A DNA stretch of 64,000 nt from Nageia nagi (taxonomy: Eukaryota; Pinophyta). The stretch lies in assembly GCA_050084985.1 (NCBI GenBank), contig JBITNC010000001.1, forward strand, positions 35,464,001 through 35,528,000, read 5' to 3'. This document shows, one piece after another, positions 12,140 through 23,615 of the stretch (position 1 is its first letter; every line of letters starts with the position of its first letter). The notes beneath the pieces were generated by a model that worked only from the letters and a program-made list of their open reading frames with translations, was not told the origin of the DNA and made no database searches. Position numbers and translations under genes: made by a program.

Positions 12140-13385
12140 ATAGCCTAGACTTTTATATGCATAATTTAGTATCACATTAATCTATGCTACTATTTTAAGT
12201 TTTTAGATGTATGTTTTTATGTTTTTAAAATGAAGATGTATGAATGTTTAAATTTTCACATTTTGTTTAGTTTAAGGCTTTATTTATAATATATTTTATG
12301 AATGTAAAGTGGTCTTTATGTTTATATAGGACTGCTATATTTATAGAACAAGATTTGATTTGTAGGATAATGGAATGAGATGCATCATTTTCCATTTTCT
12401 TGGCTACTTTTGTACATAATTTGAACAGAACATACTGGTATGAATATATATGATATCATGGATGATGTGGACATATGGATGTAAAACATATAAGATTTAC
12501 AAAATACTTTATGTATGTATGGATGTAATAATGGATACACATAGATGTATATGGAAAAATGGTATGAATGAATGTAAAATGTATGAAACTTAATGACCTA
12601 AGGTATTTATGAATGACATAATAATTTAGACATCAATCTCTATTCTTTGGCAACTTATCAAGCTTTATAATAATAATAAGGTATGATGGTATGGAATTAA
12701 TGAACATAAATAAATAAAGAAGTGTGATGAATAACACCTCTAATATCTATTTTCATCAATTAATCTTCTATTTTGGTCTCATCTACTAGGGAGGATATAA
12801 AACAAGATCATAATATACTTAAGTTTATCATAAACCCATGTGTGTGCAATGATATTCATTTCCTTCTCTTGACTTTTGCAAATTGAATACCCCAAGATTA
12901 TAAATTGTGAGATGTGATTTTTCTTATATTTTTGTAAGGTAAACTTCAGTGCCAAAAAGTGTCCATATCCCTATTGAGGGTTAACCCCTTCATCCCATTA
13001 CAACCTTGCTCTATTTCTAGTTAGACATCTATAGTCCCAATAGAGGATATAGTAGTAGCCCAAGAATTGTACATATTTATTTATTTTCTTTCTATCTTTC
13101 ATTTCTTATTTTTATTCTCTCTTTTTTTTTATATATATCCTAGCTCTTGGGTTTAGGATGAATCAAAAAGTAAGAGAAATCATATTCAAATATATGCTCA
13201 AGAAATATCTAATTTTTTATTATTTTGAGATTTTAACATGAGAAGTGTATGAGCCTATTAGTGCACTACCATATATCATAGTTATATCTTTTTATCATCC
13301 TAAATTTTTGAAATCTTGACATAGGATCTTTCAATTAAAACCAAATATGAATAGAGTATCCATTGCCTACTTCTTTATTCATAAA
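12140..13385. other. AT-rich element A sequence without visible gene
   Basis: No long frame and no recognised motif. It contains a loose run of ATGTATG/GGATGTA words at 12450-12560. Confidence 0.45.
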
Positions 13386-13390
13386 TACAA

Positions 13391-13419
13391 CTATATATAT
13401 TATATATTAATATATATAT

Positions 13420-13467
<48 letters not shown>

Positions 13468-13499
13468 GTATGTATTTATGTATGTATGTATATTATATG
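13391..13499. repeat. Compound (AT)n-(ATGT)n microsatellite
   Basis: (TA)n to about 13455, then eight or so GTAT/TATG tetranucleotides, one of them altered. Confidence 0.95.
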
Positions 13500-13859
13500 G
13501 ATTCATGTATGATGTGTGGCTATGTATAGCTTGATTAGTTTCCTCCTTTCATAATGATTAATATCTAATAATTATTCCATTCAAGGTAAAGGATCAAACA
13601 TAATAAATAAACTGGAATGATATGAACATAGGGGTAGTGCACCTAGTAGCCAAGATGCTTCTAATTTTTTTTTATTTTTTGTAATTTTTGTTTTTTTGAT
13701 TTTTTATAATTTTTGAATTTTTTAAGGATTTCCTAATTGGGTAAGATTTTACAACAAGTCATCATGTGTGAAAGGATGGAAATGGTAGTGAGTGTGAATG
13801 GTATGATCAATGGCCCATTGTGTAAAATCATGGGTGACAGATATAGATAACATGAAATC

Positions 13860-14219
13860 CTAGCACCAAATATTTATATATAAGAGGTGGGCTAAGATGA
13901 CTTCATCAAAAAGGTCTTCTTCAGGATGTAAAAGATGTGGTCCATAAAATTTAACAAATATGACTACTATTGGGTTAATAAGATCATCAATCATAATCCT
14001 CCATATGAAATCAGGTTTGGAGAACATACAAATGAGATTTTGGAGGAACTCTTCATTAGGTATATCATAGATTACACAAGTTCCCCAATAAGGCTCATGA
14101 TCAATAAAAATCTCTATTTGATGAGAGCTCTTTAAGGCATCATAGGAATGGTCATACCTATCTAGTATAGTGGTTAAAGCTACCATAGATAAAATTTGAT
14201 GTTGTATACTTTTGAGCAA
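13860..14219 (-). pseudogene. Unrecognised 119-aa open frame in element A
   Basis: A continuous 119-aa frame on A's sense strand, unusually long for this decayed neighbourhood. Visible features are an acidic stretch (PEEDLFDEVILAHLL) near the C-terminus, EPYWGTCVIYDIPNEEF in the middle, and several W/F/Y-rich segments suggesting a folded globular domain. I do not recognise the family. With C removed it lies directly downstream of the frames at 27156-28900, so it may be the last part of one long extra sense ORF between integrase and the antisense PMD gene. A chance frame cannot be excluded. Confidence 0.4.
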
Positions 14220-14616
14220 CTAATTGAATTGATATTTCTCTAATTATAGAGTGTGGATGATGTCTCCTAAAGTGTCATTAGAAAAAGTACAAGGTGATCA
14301 TGAGATACAAAGGGATGATAGTTTCCATGGCATAGGAATGTCATAATATGAAAAACCCTCTTGTTGGTTGGTTGGAGGACTAATACAATGCAGATGAATC
14401 ATGATGCTATTATATATAACCTTAAATATCATATGCAAGTATTTTAGAATTTGTAGGAATTGTTTTAAAGACAAAAGTAGATATATACACACATTTGTTC
14501 CTACAAAAAAATATTTAATAATTTTTTGAGTTATTTACATGCATTTTTAATGATTGTATTTTTTATTTATTTTATTATTATTTTTAGGACAAAAAACTTT
14601 CTACAATTCCCCAATG

Positions 14617-14621
14617 ACAAT
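14617..14621. repeat. Target-site duplication of element C (ACAAT), left
   Basis: ACAAT abuts the TGATGAG LTR start at 14622 and recurs at 26863-26867 right after the other LTR. Confidence 0.85.
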
Positions 14622-16001
14622 TGATGAGGCTTCAATTCATCATTTAATTCTATCAATCCTGAGTTGGTGTACAAGGCTATATGCAGCTGAGGACTCTATA
14701 TTATCCCTTGTTCTACTTGAAAAATTCAAATTGCATTCACACAATAATGTTAAATTCAAACTTGCAAGAATTAAACTGGAAAGATAAAGTTGCAATAAAC
14801 TAAAGGAAATGGAGTTAAACACTCACACTAAGTTGATATCAAATATTTACAAAAACCTAGAAATTGACATGAAAACAAATAAGAGACCTCAACCAGTAGG
14901 ACTGGGCCCCCTCTTCCTAGTAGAGACTCATAATTAAACATAATGTTGAAGAACTGTCACACTTTTTTACTAATTTTCCAAATGAACTGATACAATTTGA
15001 TTACCAAAAGCTAGCTACCTTTTTTTGTCACAAAGTCTCTTATTTATTCTAATAGGATCATTAATGCTTTTTAACTAAACATTCTAAATATATCCTACTT
15101 GACCTATTCATTTGGGTCATACAATCCATCTTATCCTACACTGTTTGCTAATATTTTGGAGATAATTCTTCAAAGATCAAGTCTAGAATAGAATTAGTTA
15201 CTTTGTCCTTAAGACTAGTTCCAAATTGAAATAAGTCTACTTGACTTCTTCTCTGGCTCCTCTAATTTCTCTAATTGATCCACATTTCTTCTTTATCTTT
15301 GATGTAGCTATCATCTTAACTTTGTGCATCTGATTCTTCTATATTTTTGGAGCTATAATTCAGAAGCCATTCTGGAGCTACATTTCAGGAACCTTTCTAG
15401 AGCTACATTTCAGGAACCTTTTTGGAGCTATAATTTAGGAGCCTTTCTAGAGCTACATTTTAGGAACCTTTCTAGAGCTACATTTTAGGAACCTTTCTGG
15501 AGCTATAATTCAGGAGCCTTTCTAGAGCTACATTTCAGGAACCTTTTTGGAGCTATAATTTAGGAGCCTTTCTGGAGCTACATTTTAGGAACCTTTCTAG
15601 AGCTACATTTCAAGAACCTTTTTGGAACCATGGTGTCTGGAACTGAGCCTAGAAATAGTTTCTAGAGCCAAATTTAAGTCACTTTCTAGAGCTAGACTTA
15701 AGTCACTTTCTGAGCTCTCAATCAGATTACTCTAGAGCTAGAAACTTGATACTTGTAGCCATTATTCTTATGAGGAATCAAAATATGTGCTCAGCAAACA
15801 TTATTCAAATATAAATAGTAATTTTCATGCATCAAAATTACAAAGAACACTAATAAATGAAAGATCAAACAAATAAGCATTCAACATTAAATTAGATAGT
15901 TTATAACAATTGGCAATATCATTCAAGGTATAATAGTGTTCCAAATGTTCTTAACACATTAAATAAATGCATAAAAAATGAGACCATTTTGAGTCTCATC
16001 A
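14622..16001 (-). repeat. Element C 3' LTR
   Basis: Begins TGATGAGGC and ends GAGTCTCATCA. Nearly identical to 25482-26862 outside the 25-bp repeat array. Confidence 0.93.
15345..15620. repeat. 25-bp minisatellite in C's 3' LTR, ~11 units
   Basis: Units follow (G/A)GAGCTACATTTYAGGAACC plus TTTCT, alternating with a variant GGAGCTATAATTYAGGAGCC plus TTTCT. Further diverged TTTCTAGAGCT modules continue to ~15740. Confidence 0.93.
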
Positions 16002-16012
16002 TTCTCCCCAAT
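16002..16012 (-). other. Element C polypurine tract
   Basis: On the minus strand TTGGGGAGAA lies directly before the TGATGAG start of the 3' LTR, the expected priming site for plus-strand synthesis. Confidence 0.65.
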
Positions 16013-16379
16013 TGAAAACATTGCTACTCCTATAGCAATCAAAATTGACCTCCCTCAATTACTTAATTTACCTTTCTATATCATTACTTTCAGAGTCACT
16101 AGATTGTGGATCAGAATTCTAGTTGGGAGAATTTAAATCTTTCATCATCAAGCTCAAGTCATATGGATATAAGCATTCAAAAATCTTTTCATCTTCTCTT
16201 GAAAGAAGAATTTTCTTTTTTGGGCCTACACTATCCAATCTTGGCCTCTCAACATAATTTTCCAAACCTTTACTCATTCTCATTTCCATTTCCCAAATCT
16301 AAAATAGTTGCTAATTTTGGGGACTCTCATCTTGCCAAAAAGAAGCTGGTTCCAAAACCAATAATGGTCTAAAACATTG

Positions 16380-18640
16380 TCCAATCCATTGATAAGGTGC
16401 TTTTCTTATTATTGCACATAGTGTTTCAACTCTTCATTTGCTCCATCTCAGATTATTTGGGGAAATAATTTCCCTTTGCTTGTGTTGATCTATCTAAAAA
16501 TCCCATCTCCTTTGACAACTAGCTAAAGCCTAATTAAATATAGACTGTGTTGTGCTTAGGTATCTGGTAAGGCAATCATGTAACATTCCTTGGTAATTGT
16601 TTAGATATCTATTAATTTTAGCCATGAAAAGTGATCTTACCTCATCAACATACACAGGTTGTTGTCTAATCCAGAAATTATCAATCAAATCTTTTTGTGG
16701 GATTTGTTCCATTTCATCTCTGCATTGAATTTGATTATAGAAAATAGATACAAAAGCTTGTATTTGGATTTCTCCTACAAACACTATTGGAAAGAACCTT
16801 GTGTCACCTTTAATAATGAAATCATGAATATACAATTCACACAGAAAGTATCTTTCTTATTCTGCTGCTTCAAAATATGCCCTAATAAAGTTTGCTCCTA
16901 TGTCTAAGTTATATGGCAATCCTTTCTTGATTCTTTTCACTTGCCATTTCAAAAATTGCTCTTTGAGGTACCTACTGTACATAATTGAGGGTTGCTTCAA
17001 CTGAACAAAGCTCATCACATATTCTACATAGATCTCTAACTACTTACTTGATGAGTGGAATTTCTTTGTTATGCTTCTTTAGAGCTCTCATCTCTTGAAG
17101 GGTTTTAAAGTTTGAATCTTCCATCCTCTCAATAATTTCTTCTAATTGTTGAATAGTATCTTTTAGTTATTTTATTTCTTCATTCTATTTTGCAATTAAA
17201 TTAGTTAATTGCTCCCCTACTTGTTCAACATTTTGACATCTATCCAAAGAAATTCCCTTTTTCTCTAATTCAGTTGCTAATTGTTGAAGCATATCAGGCA
17301 TTTCTCTTTCCTTACCTAACATTGTTTCTAAGCTAACACAATTTTGAAGCAACCATAAATTTTGTTCCTCTAACTTTGTACTCTTACTGATGAGAATAGA
17401 ATTTTCACTCACCAATTATGCATTTGCTTGTTCCATGGCCTAGAGTTGCTTTTGTAATTTCTAGAGCTCTAATTCCTCTTCTTGGTCCAATCTTCTAGTG
17501 CTATCTTCTAGAATTTGTATATCTAGTTCTAAAGCTAATTCTAGAACTAGTTTTGAAGGTTGAATTTCTTATGCTATTAGATCCAATTCATCAATAGTAA
17601 TTAGATGGCCACTATCAATTCTTTCTGAAGTCCTTTCCACTTGATGTCTTTTCTATGGGGATGAATCTTTTTCTGGAGACTACTTCTTCCTTAACCTTTT
17701 TGATCTTATCCTAAATACAAGTTGTAATTCTACTTCTGGTGGATTGGAAGGAATGTCTTATTGTGTACCTACATTAAAAATTTCCTCTATCTGAACTATG
17801 TTAATATTTCCAATAGAAATAATTGGGATAGTTTCAATGTGAGAGCTTGATGCCTCTCCTATTTCTATAGTTCCCATTTTTAAAATATCATGAACATCAA
17901 GGTTTTCTAAGGGGTATTGCCTCTAGAATTTCTCCCATAGTCTACCACCATTCTCCTTTCTCAAAATATATTTTTTACAGATCAATGTTACTAAACCATG
18001 GTGTTTTAAAGCAAATGATTTGTTATCAGTCTTTGTTCTAACCTTTATAGCGATTTTATGTAAATTTTGGAGCACTAACATATACAAATTGCAAGAGGTG
18101 TAATTATCGTACCTTAAAAATGTTAATAGCCTTAAATGGTGCCCCATTAGGGTGGCATATTTCACTTCATAGGTAATATACCTCATTATCCATAGAGCTA
18201 ATTTTGCCCATTTTTTAGGTAAGGTATTTCATTTTACCCCTTGAATATGACCAAAGGTTTTGTATACTTCTACCTTCTTTTCTGTGCTTGGATGAAATTG
18301 TTCCAACAAATTTGGATAACTGTCTCTTTTCAACAAATTTTCTCCAAGCATTGGTAACCCTGTTAATTCACTAATTGAATTCTCAGTGATTGGTATTGTA
18401 TGGGATCCCAATGTTATAGAATTTTCCCTAAATCCTTCAGTAAAGTCTAAAACTAGTTGTTCGTTATATCCTCTAAACTTATCAAAGAATTGCAACAAAT
18501 CAAACTTTTGGAAGATCTCTACTTTTCTACTTATTTCCTCAATTCTTCTATGCTCTCTGGTTCTTCCTTACATTTCATCCCCATTTTGAATTTGAATGCT
18601 TTTTGGATCTAAATTTTGGCAAACTAGCTTCTAGAGCTTA
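16380..18640 (-). pseudogene. Extra sense ORF of element C between integrase and 3' LTR
   Basis: Minus-strand frames, broken by a few stops and shifts, read as one protein of roughly 600-700 residues. The N-terminal block (18498-18229, 89 aa) has LDFTEGFRENSITLGSHTIP and ISELTGLPMLGENLLKR. I associate an xIxxxTGLPxxGExxxK pattern with hypothetical ORFs of plant retroelements but cannot verify that. Next comes a block with YATLMGHHLRLLTFLRY (18186-17923). A heptad-rich coiled coil follows (17415-17185: LEEQNLWLLQNCVSLETML). The last block is Trp/Tyr-rich (16835-16530). The site matches the env-like ORF of Athila elements, but I see no signal peptide or membrane segment, so an envelope role is not supported. 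Function unknown. Confidence 0.6.
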
Positions 18641-19019
18641 CTATGATCAATTTCCTTCTGGTGCATGCATGTAAAAATGATGTCTGCATGTTTCAACTTG
18701 CTTGTACATGTCACCTCAAATTATTCACATTAATATTAATGATGTGTATCATTAACTTCTCATGCATTTGATGTGCCAAAATTTACAAGTGGTGTCCTTT
18801 GCATTTATTTCACTTGATCAAACATTTACTCCTTGGACACTTATCATGAATTAAATGATTTCACAATTATTTAACTATCAATTTAATTATTAAATGCATA
18901 CCTATCATGCCACATCCTTAGATACCAGTTGGAATCCAAATCATGCTAATGATAATGACCATGTGAGAGAGAAGATTCTAGAGTTGACAGCAATTCTAAG
19001 GCTAACGTATCATGCTTTT

Positions 19020-19150
19020 TGGAAGTAGAGTCAAAATACTTTCTAGAGCTATGCTTGACAGTTTCTGGAGCTGGTTACAAAATAGTTTTTGGAGCTAGTC
19101 ATAAAATAGTTTATGGAGCCAGTCTAGAATACTTCTTGATGCTAGAAGAA
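19020..19150. repeat. TTTCTRGAGCT-periodic block inside C
   Basis: Four modules (TTTCTAGAGCT, TTTCTGGAGCT, TTTTTGGAGCT, TTTATGGAGCC) spaced about 24-27 bases apart between integrase and the extra ORF. They have the same core and spacing as the LTR minisatellite but different linker bases. Confidence 0.7.
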
Positions 19151-19429
19151 AGAGTTTAAACTATCCATTTCCATACATACATGTTATTCCCTATTTTTGT
19201 TTGTTTGTTTTTTTTTTAGAAAGGACCATAACTAGTCCTAACTGACTCTAATGATTTAGATTTAGTCTTTATTCTTGCTTCCTTGAAAGTTGATTAGTTT
19301 GATTTGTATGAGGAAGAAGATGCTTCCTAATCAAATCCAAATCTATTGTCCTTAAGTGTTGAATGAACTATTCTTTATTCATTGGTAGAATGTAAGGTCA
19401 AATTTGATGCCCATTGACCAACATAGTTC

Positions 19430-20560
19430 TTCTAGACCCATCAATTAGCTGAAGTTGAACAGTTCCATTATTGAAGATCTACAAGATGTTGTAAGGTCCA
19501 AGCCACCTTGTTGTAATTTTCCCATGAAATCTTGGTATTTTGAAGCAAACAAGAGAACCCAATTCCCTAGGTTGAACTGTACATTCCTCAAATTCTTATC
19601 ATGCCATATCTTTCTTTGCTACTAAATGATTTTAGTTTGATGTAAAGCTTCCATCCTCTACTCATCTAATGCACTCAATTGGATCAATCTATCTCTTTGG
19701 GCCTCATTCAAATCAATCTCCACTTCTAAAGCTATTTTAAGAGTCTGAATTTCAAACTCTATTGGTAAGAGTGGTTTCTTTCCATATACTAATTCATAAG
19801 GTGAAAGTCCTATTGTGGACTTCCATGTGATATTATAAGCCCATACAACTCTAGGGAGTCTATTTGCCCAATCTTTCCTATATGAAGCAACATTTTGGTT
19901 AAGATCCTTTCTAATTCTCTATTAGTAACTTCTACTTGACCACTGGTTTATGGGTGATATGGGGAAGCTTTCTTATGTGTAATCTGATAGTGATCAACAA
20001 AATGCTTTATCATGTGAGACATAAACTGAGGTCCTTGATCTGATACTAAAAATTTTGGAGTTCCAAACCTCTGCATAATGTTTGCATACAGAAAATATGC
20101 TACTTTATCTTCCCTTGCTTGCACAAGTGCACATATTTCTACCCATTTAGTAGTGTAATCTATACAAACCAAAATATGCTTCTTACCTTGTGAGGGTGGA
20201 TTGATTGGTCCCACAAATTCCATTCCCCATTGTTTGAATGGTTCAATTACAACTTGGGGATGAAGTGGCATTTGAGTTGTCATAGTAGGCCTGCCCATTC
20301 TTTGACATTGATCACATTAATCCACATATTTATTCACATCTTTATACATAGATAACCAATAGTATCTAGCATCTAATACCTTTTGAATTTTCCTCTTGGT
20401 AGAATAATGTCCTCCTGAGGGTTCATCATGAAAAGCTCTAAAAACATCAAAGACTTCATCTATTCTAAGACATCTTCAAAGAATATAATCAAGACCACAT
20501 TTAAATAACATTCTATTCACCCATTTATATGATGCACTTTCTTTTATCAGACCCTTTTTC
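19430..20560 (-). pseudogene. Element C integrase
   Basis: The N-terminal HHCC zinc finger is readable at ~20440-20300 (HDEPSGGHYSTKRKI, ARYYW, then CDQCQRMGRP). The catalytic core lies at 20298-19948, with the first Asp in VCIDYTTKWVE, the second in VSDQGPQF and the Glu in GQVEVTNRELE just after ASPYHP, so D, D and E all survive. The C-terminal part continues to ~19430 (LLFASKYQDFMGKLQ), with no chromodomain seen. Integrase inserts the cDNA into the chromosome. At least three stops interrupt it, one right after the ASPYHP motif. It lies at the pol 3' end, directly downstream of RNase H, as in all Ty3/gypsy elements. Confidence 0.88.
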
Positions 20561-20795
20561 TATTTTGGAGAGTAATGTGGAGGAGTTTTACTTGTGACAA
20601 TATAGTTTGCTATATCTGCAAACCAAGGAGATTGTACTGAGATAGCAAAAAGTTTTTCATTTGGAAAAGAATCCTCCATAAGATCATTATTTCTATCCAT
20701 ATTCAATCTAGATAAGAAGTCTGCCACCACATTAGCTTTACCAAGTTTATCAACAATTGTAGCATTGAATTCTTGCAAAAGTAATAACCATCTGA

Positions 20796-21110
20796 TTATC
20801 CTTCACTTACTACTGGCTTGTTCATTAGATATTTAATTGCAGCATGGTTAGTGTGTACAAACACTTGATATCCAGTAATATAATGTTTGAACTTATTTAT
20901 GGTGTAGACTACTACCAAAAATTCTTTTTCTATGGTAGTGTAATTTCTTTCAGCTCCTACCAAATTCTTACTAATATAGTAAATGGCATAGTGAGACTTA
21001 TCTTGTTCCTCTTGTCCCAAAATTTCTCCAATAGCATAATTGGAGGCATCAGTATGGATGTGGAAAGGAAGGCTCCAATTTGGTCCTCTTAAAATTGGAG
21101 TTGTCATCAA
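20796..21110 (-). pseudogene. Element C RNase H
   Basis: A 104-aa open stretch with HTDASNYAIGEILGQ (first catalytic Asp), YISKNLVGAERNYTTIEKEF (catalytic Glu) and VFVHTNHAAIKYLMN, the standard RNase H of gypsy elements. This enzyme degrades the RNA strand of the RNA-DNA hybrid. The third metal-binding region is less clear because the frame breaks near 20795. Continuous with RT upstream. Confidence 0.88.
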
Positions 21111-21149
21111 TTTATCTTTGATAGAATCAAAAGCTATTTCACAATCAGC

Positions 21150-22013
21150 TATCCATTCAAAATCTATGTCCTTATGTAGTAATGTAAAGAGAGGAGCTAC
21201 AATCTTACTAAAATTCTAGATAAATCTTCTGTAATAACTAGCATGTCCTAGGAAGCTTCTAACATCTATCTGAGTTTTTGGAATTGGAAGTTATTTAATG
21301 ATTTCCACTTTCTTTGGATCTACATGAATTCCTTAAGCTAATATATGATGTCCTGGTACAATTCCCTCTTGTACCATTATAAAACATTTCTCCAAACTGA
21401 GGGACAAATTATGTTCTTCACATCTTACCAACACTTTTTCTAGATTTTTCAATGCTTATTTAAATGTGTTGCCATAGACTATGAAGTCATCCATATAAAC
21501 CTCCACACAATCATTAGTTAAATCTGAAAATATGGCAAGAATAGGTCTTTGAAAAGTTGCAGGTGCATTACACAACCCAAAAGGTAGAACTTTATAAGCA
21601 AATGTTCCCCATGGAAAAGTAAAAGTGGTTTTCTCCTGATCTTCTATTGCAATCTTTATCTAATTATAACCACTAAACCCATCTAGAAATGAAAAGTACT
21701 TCTTCCTAGCCAAATTATCCAACACCTAATTTATAAATGGTAAGGGAAAATGATCCCTGTGAGTGGCTTTATTCAAGGCTCTATAGTCTACACAGACTCT
21801 CCACTTTCCATTTCTCATTGGTACCAACACTAGAGGTGAAACCCATCTACTATCAGAAATAGGATAGATAAAATCTACTTTCAATAACTTTTCTATTTCT
21901 ATTTTCATAATATCTTTAAGAGCTAGGTTTATTCTCCTAGGAAGTTGGTTTACAGGCTTAGAATCATCTATATAAATATGATGAGTACAAATGTTAGGAT
22001 GAATACCTTTCAT
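21150..22013 (-). pseudogene. Element C reverse transcriptase
   Basis: RT palm and fingers are readable: FIYPISDSRWVSPLVLVPM and WRVCVDYRALNKATHRDHFP (22013-21726). After a stop come FSFLDGFSGYNQI, FPWGTFAYKVLPFGLCNAP and the catalytic box VYMDDFIVYG near 21490. The thumb/connection region FLGHASYYRRFI follows near 21240. All signature residues (VDYR, FGL-NAP, YMDD) are present. It copies element RNA into DNA. Stops near 21725, 21455, 21330, 21290 and 21220 disable this copy. Confidence 0.9.
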
Positions 22014-22126
22014 GTTTGAGTAGTCCTAAGAAAATGCTCTTGTGTGAGCTCTTAGCATTTTGATTGTGTCTTTTTTTCTTATGAATTTAGCCAGCTACTT
22101 ATGTTGAGTGTCTTTCCAAGCAAGAT

Positions 22127-22432
22127 CTAAACTGATTTCATTCCTGATGCAATTAAACTGCTCTGATCCAAAAGTTGAACTAGTGAATTCAAAGGACAAT
22201 GATGTGGGAATAATGAATGAAATACTTTTGTCCTTTCTCTAAAAGCTTTTCCTTTTGGCATAATATGGGTAAGTGGACATCTAAATGCTAATAAAAAGTG
22301 AGTCTGACCATCAATTGGTATGTTAAAGACATCTTGAAAACTTATCAATGATGAAGTTTGGTCTTCTTCTTCTAGCTCTCCCATTTGTTGTTCACAACTT
22401 ATTTCCTTAGGACTTTCTTCCAGTTCTTCCAC
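22127..22432 (-). pseudogene. Element C protease-RT linker
   Basis: A 101-aa open stretch rich in Glu (MEELEESPKEISCEQQMGEL) joining protease to RT. ISFQDVFNIPIDGQTHFLLAF resembles the pre-RT linker of gypsy polyproteins. No enzymatic motif. Confidence 0.5.
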
Positions 22433-22567
22433 ATGTTCCTAAATTGCAATTGTGGCCAAGGCTACAAATGTTTTAGCTCCATCAGGTTTAGGTTCATCAA
22501 TCCACAACTATCCTTGGTACTCAAGAGTAGGTTGAGTAGGAGGATACAAAGAGATAGTTTTCATATG

Positions 22568-23086
22568 TCATCCATTAGAAATTGTCATATCTCCAGATCT
22601 ATAGTTGATAAATGCTACTGCAGTTGCTAACCATGGTTTGCCTAAGATTATAGGATATCCATTATTTCCTTTTATCTTTAATACCAAAAAATCTGCTAGA
22701 TATTCCCATGAATCAATAGTGATTTGTACATCATCAATTACTCCTTCTAGTGTAGCTATAAACTGATCTACCAATTGTAAAATTATTGTTGGTCTGATCT
22801 CTAATAATGATAATTCCTCTATCAAGTCTATAGTTATAACATTAATTATTGCTCCCAAGTCAATCAATACATTTGGAATTTTGGTTCTTTTAATATATAC
22901 TATGATAATTGGAGTACTAGGATCTCCATCCTTAGGATTAATTATCTTACCAGATAGTAGTTTAGCTACCTTACCATCTACATGAATGGTTTCTGGATAA
23001 ATTTTCCTCTTTCTCCCTCCTTTTCTAATGCATAACTCTTTCATAAGCTTATTTAATTCTAGAACTTCTTGAATTGCTTGTAACAC
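22568..23086 (-). pseudogene. Element C retropepsin
   Basis: A 172-aa open stretch with the aspartic protease signature IPNVLIDLGAIINVITIDL. The D-L-G-A form of the active site is a known variant in Athila-related plant elements (normally D-L-G-A-S; the last Ser is Ile here). A second hydrophobic strand, LADFLVLKIKG, and GYPIILGKPWLATA follow; the ILGxPWL block is the conserved C-terminal part of this protease. It cleaves Gag-Pol. The upstream half is the basic, Lys/Arg-rich tail of gag. Confidence 0.8.
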
Positions 23087-23509
23087 TAGAATAGATATAT
23101 TGAGCTTTTTTAATTCTCTAAGTAATTCAAACTCTTTTTCAATTGGTTTGATTACTAACCTTTTAGGATATGGAATCTATTCTTCCTTTTGCTTTTGGAC
23201 CACTTTTTGGGTTGGACTTTCAATAATGTGTTTAGATTCTTCATTATTTACCTCTGTGATTACTAGTGGATCCAAATCTATTATTTTTACTAGTGGAGTA
23301 GATTTTGTTATCTTCCTTCTAGATCTTAGTTAAATCTTGTCACATTGTATGGCATTAATTGAGGCAATATCATTCTGATCAATTTGATAGGTGGCTTGCC
23401 TATTGTTGGGATTTGGAATAAGTTGAGCTGGAAGTGTAAGCTATTTTGGTAGTATTTGGCCTTGACTTGTTTGAGTTGGTCCTGGTAATAATGCTTATTA
23501 TTGTTGAGT

Positions 23510-23615
23510 ATTCTGACTCCATTTTCTTTGTTGATTTCCTTGGTTCCAACTTGGCTGATTTCCTTGATTCCAATTTGGTTGACTTCCTTGATTCCAATTA
23601 GACTGATTCCAACTA
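23510..23615 (-). repeat. WNQ-repeat coding block in C gag tail
   Basis: The minus strand codes for about four tandem units WNQSNWNQGSQPNWNQGNQ (~30 bases each), a low-complexity Trp/Asn/Gln segment downstream of the zinc knuckles. Confidence 0.8.

Noticed and set aside
13935-14135. Plus-strand 66-aa frame
   Set aside because: It lies opposite the longer, better-composed minus-strand frame 13860-14219 and has no independent support.
14554-14822. Frames on both strands near 14.6-14.8 kb, also at 25.3-25.7 kb
   Set aside because: They lie within or across the start of C's LTRs, are duplicated only because the LTRs are, and have no protein family.
15345-15620. 25-bp array as a CRISPR array or classical heat-shock element cluster
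   Set aside because: There are no unique spacers and the setting is a eukaryotic LTR. The GAA/TTC spacing does not fit the nGAAnnTTCn rule well.
16380-18640. C's extra ORF as a viral envelope gene
   Set aside because: The position fits the env-like ORF of some plant retroelements, but no signal peptide, transmembrane segment or Cys-rich ectodomain is visible.
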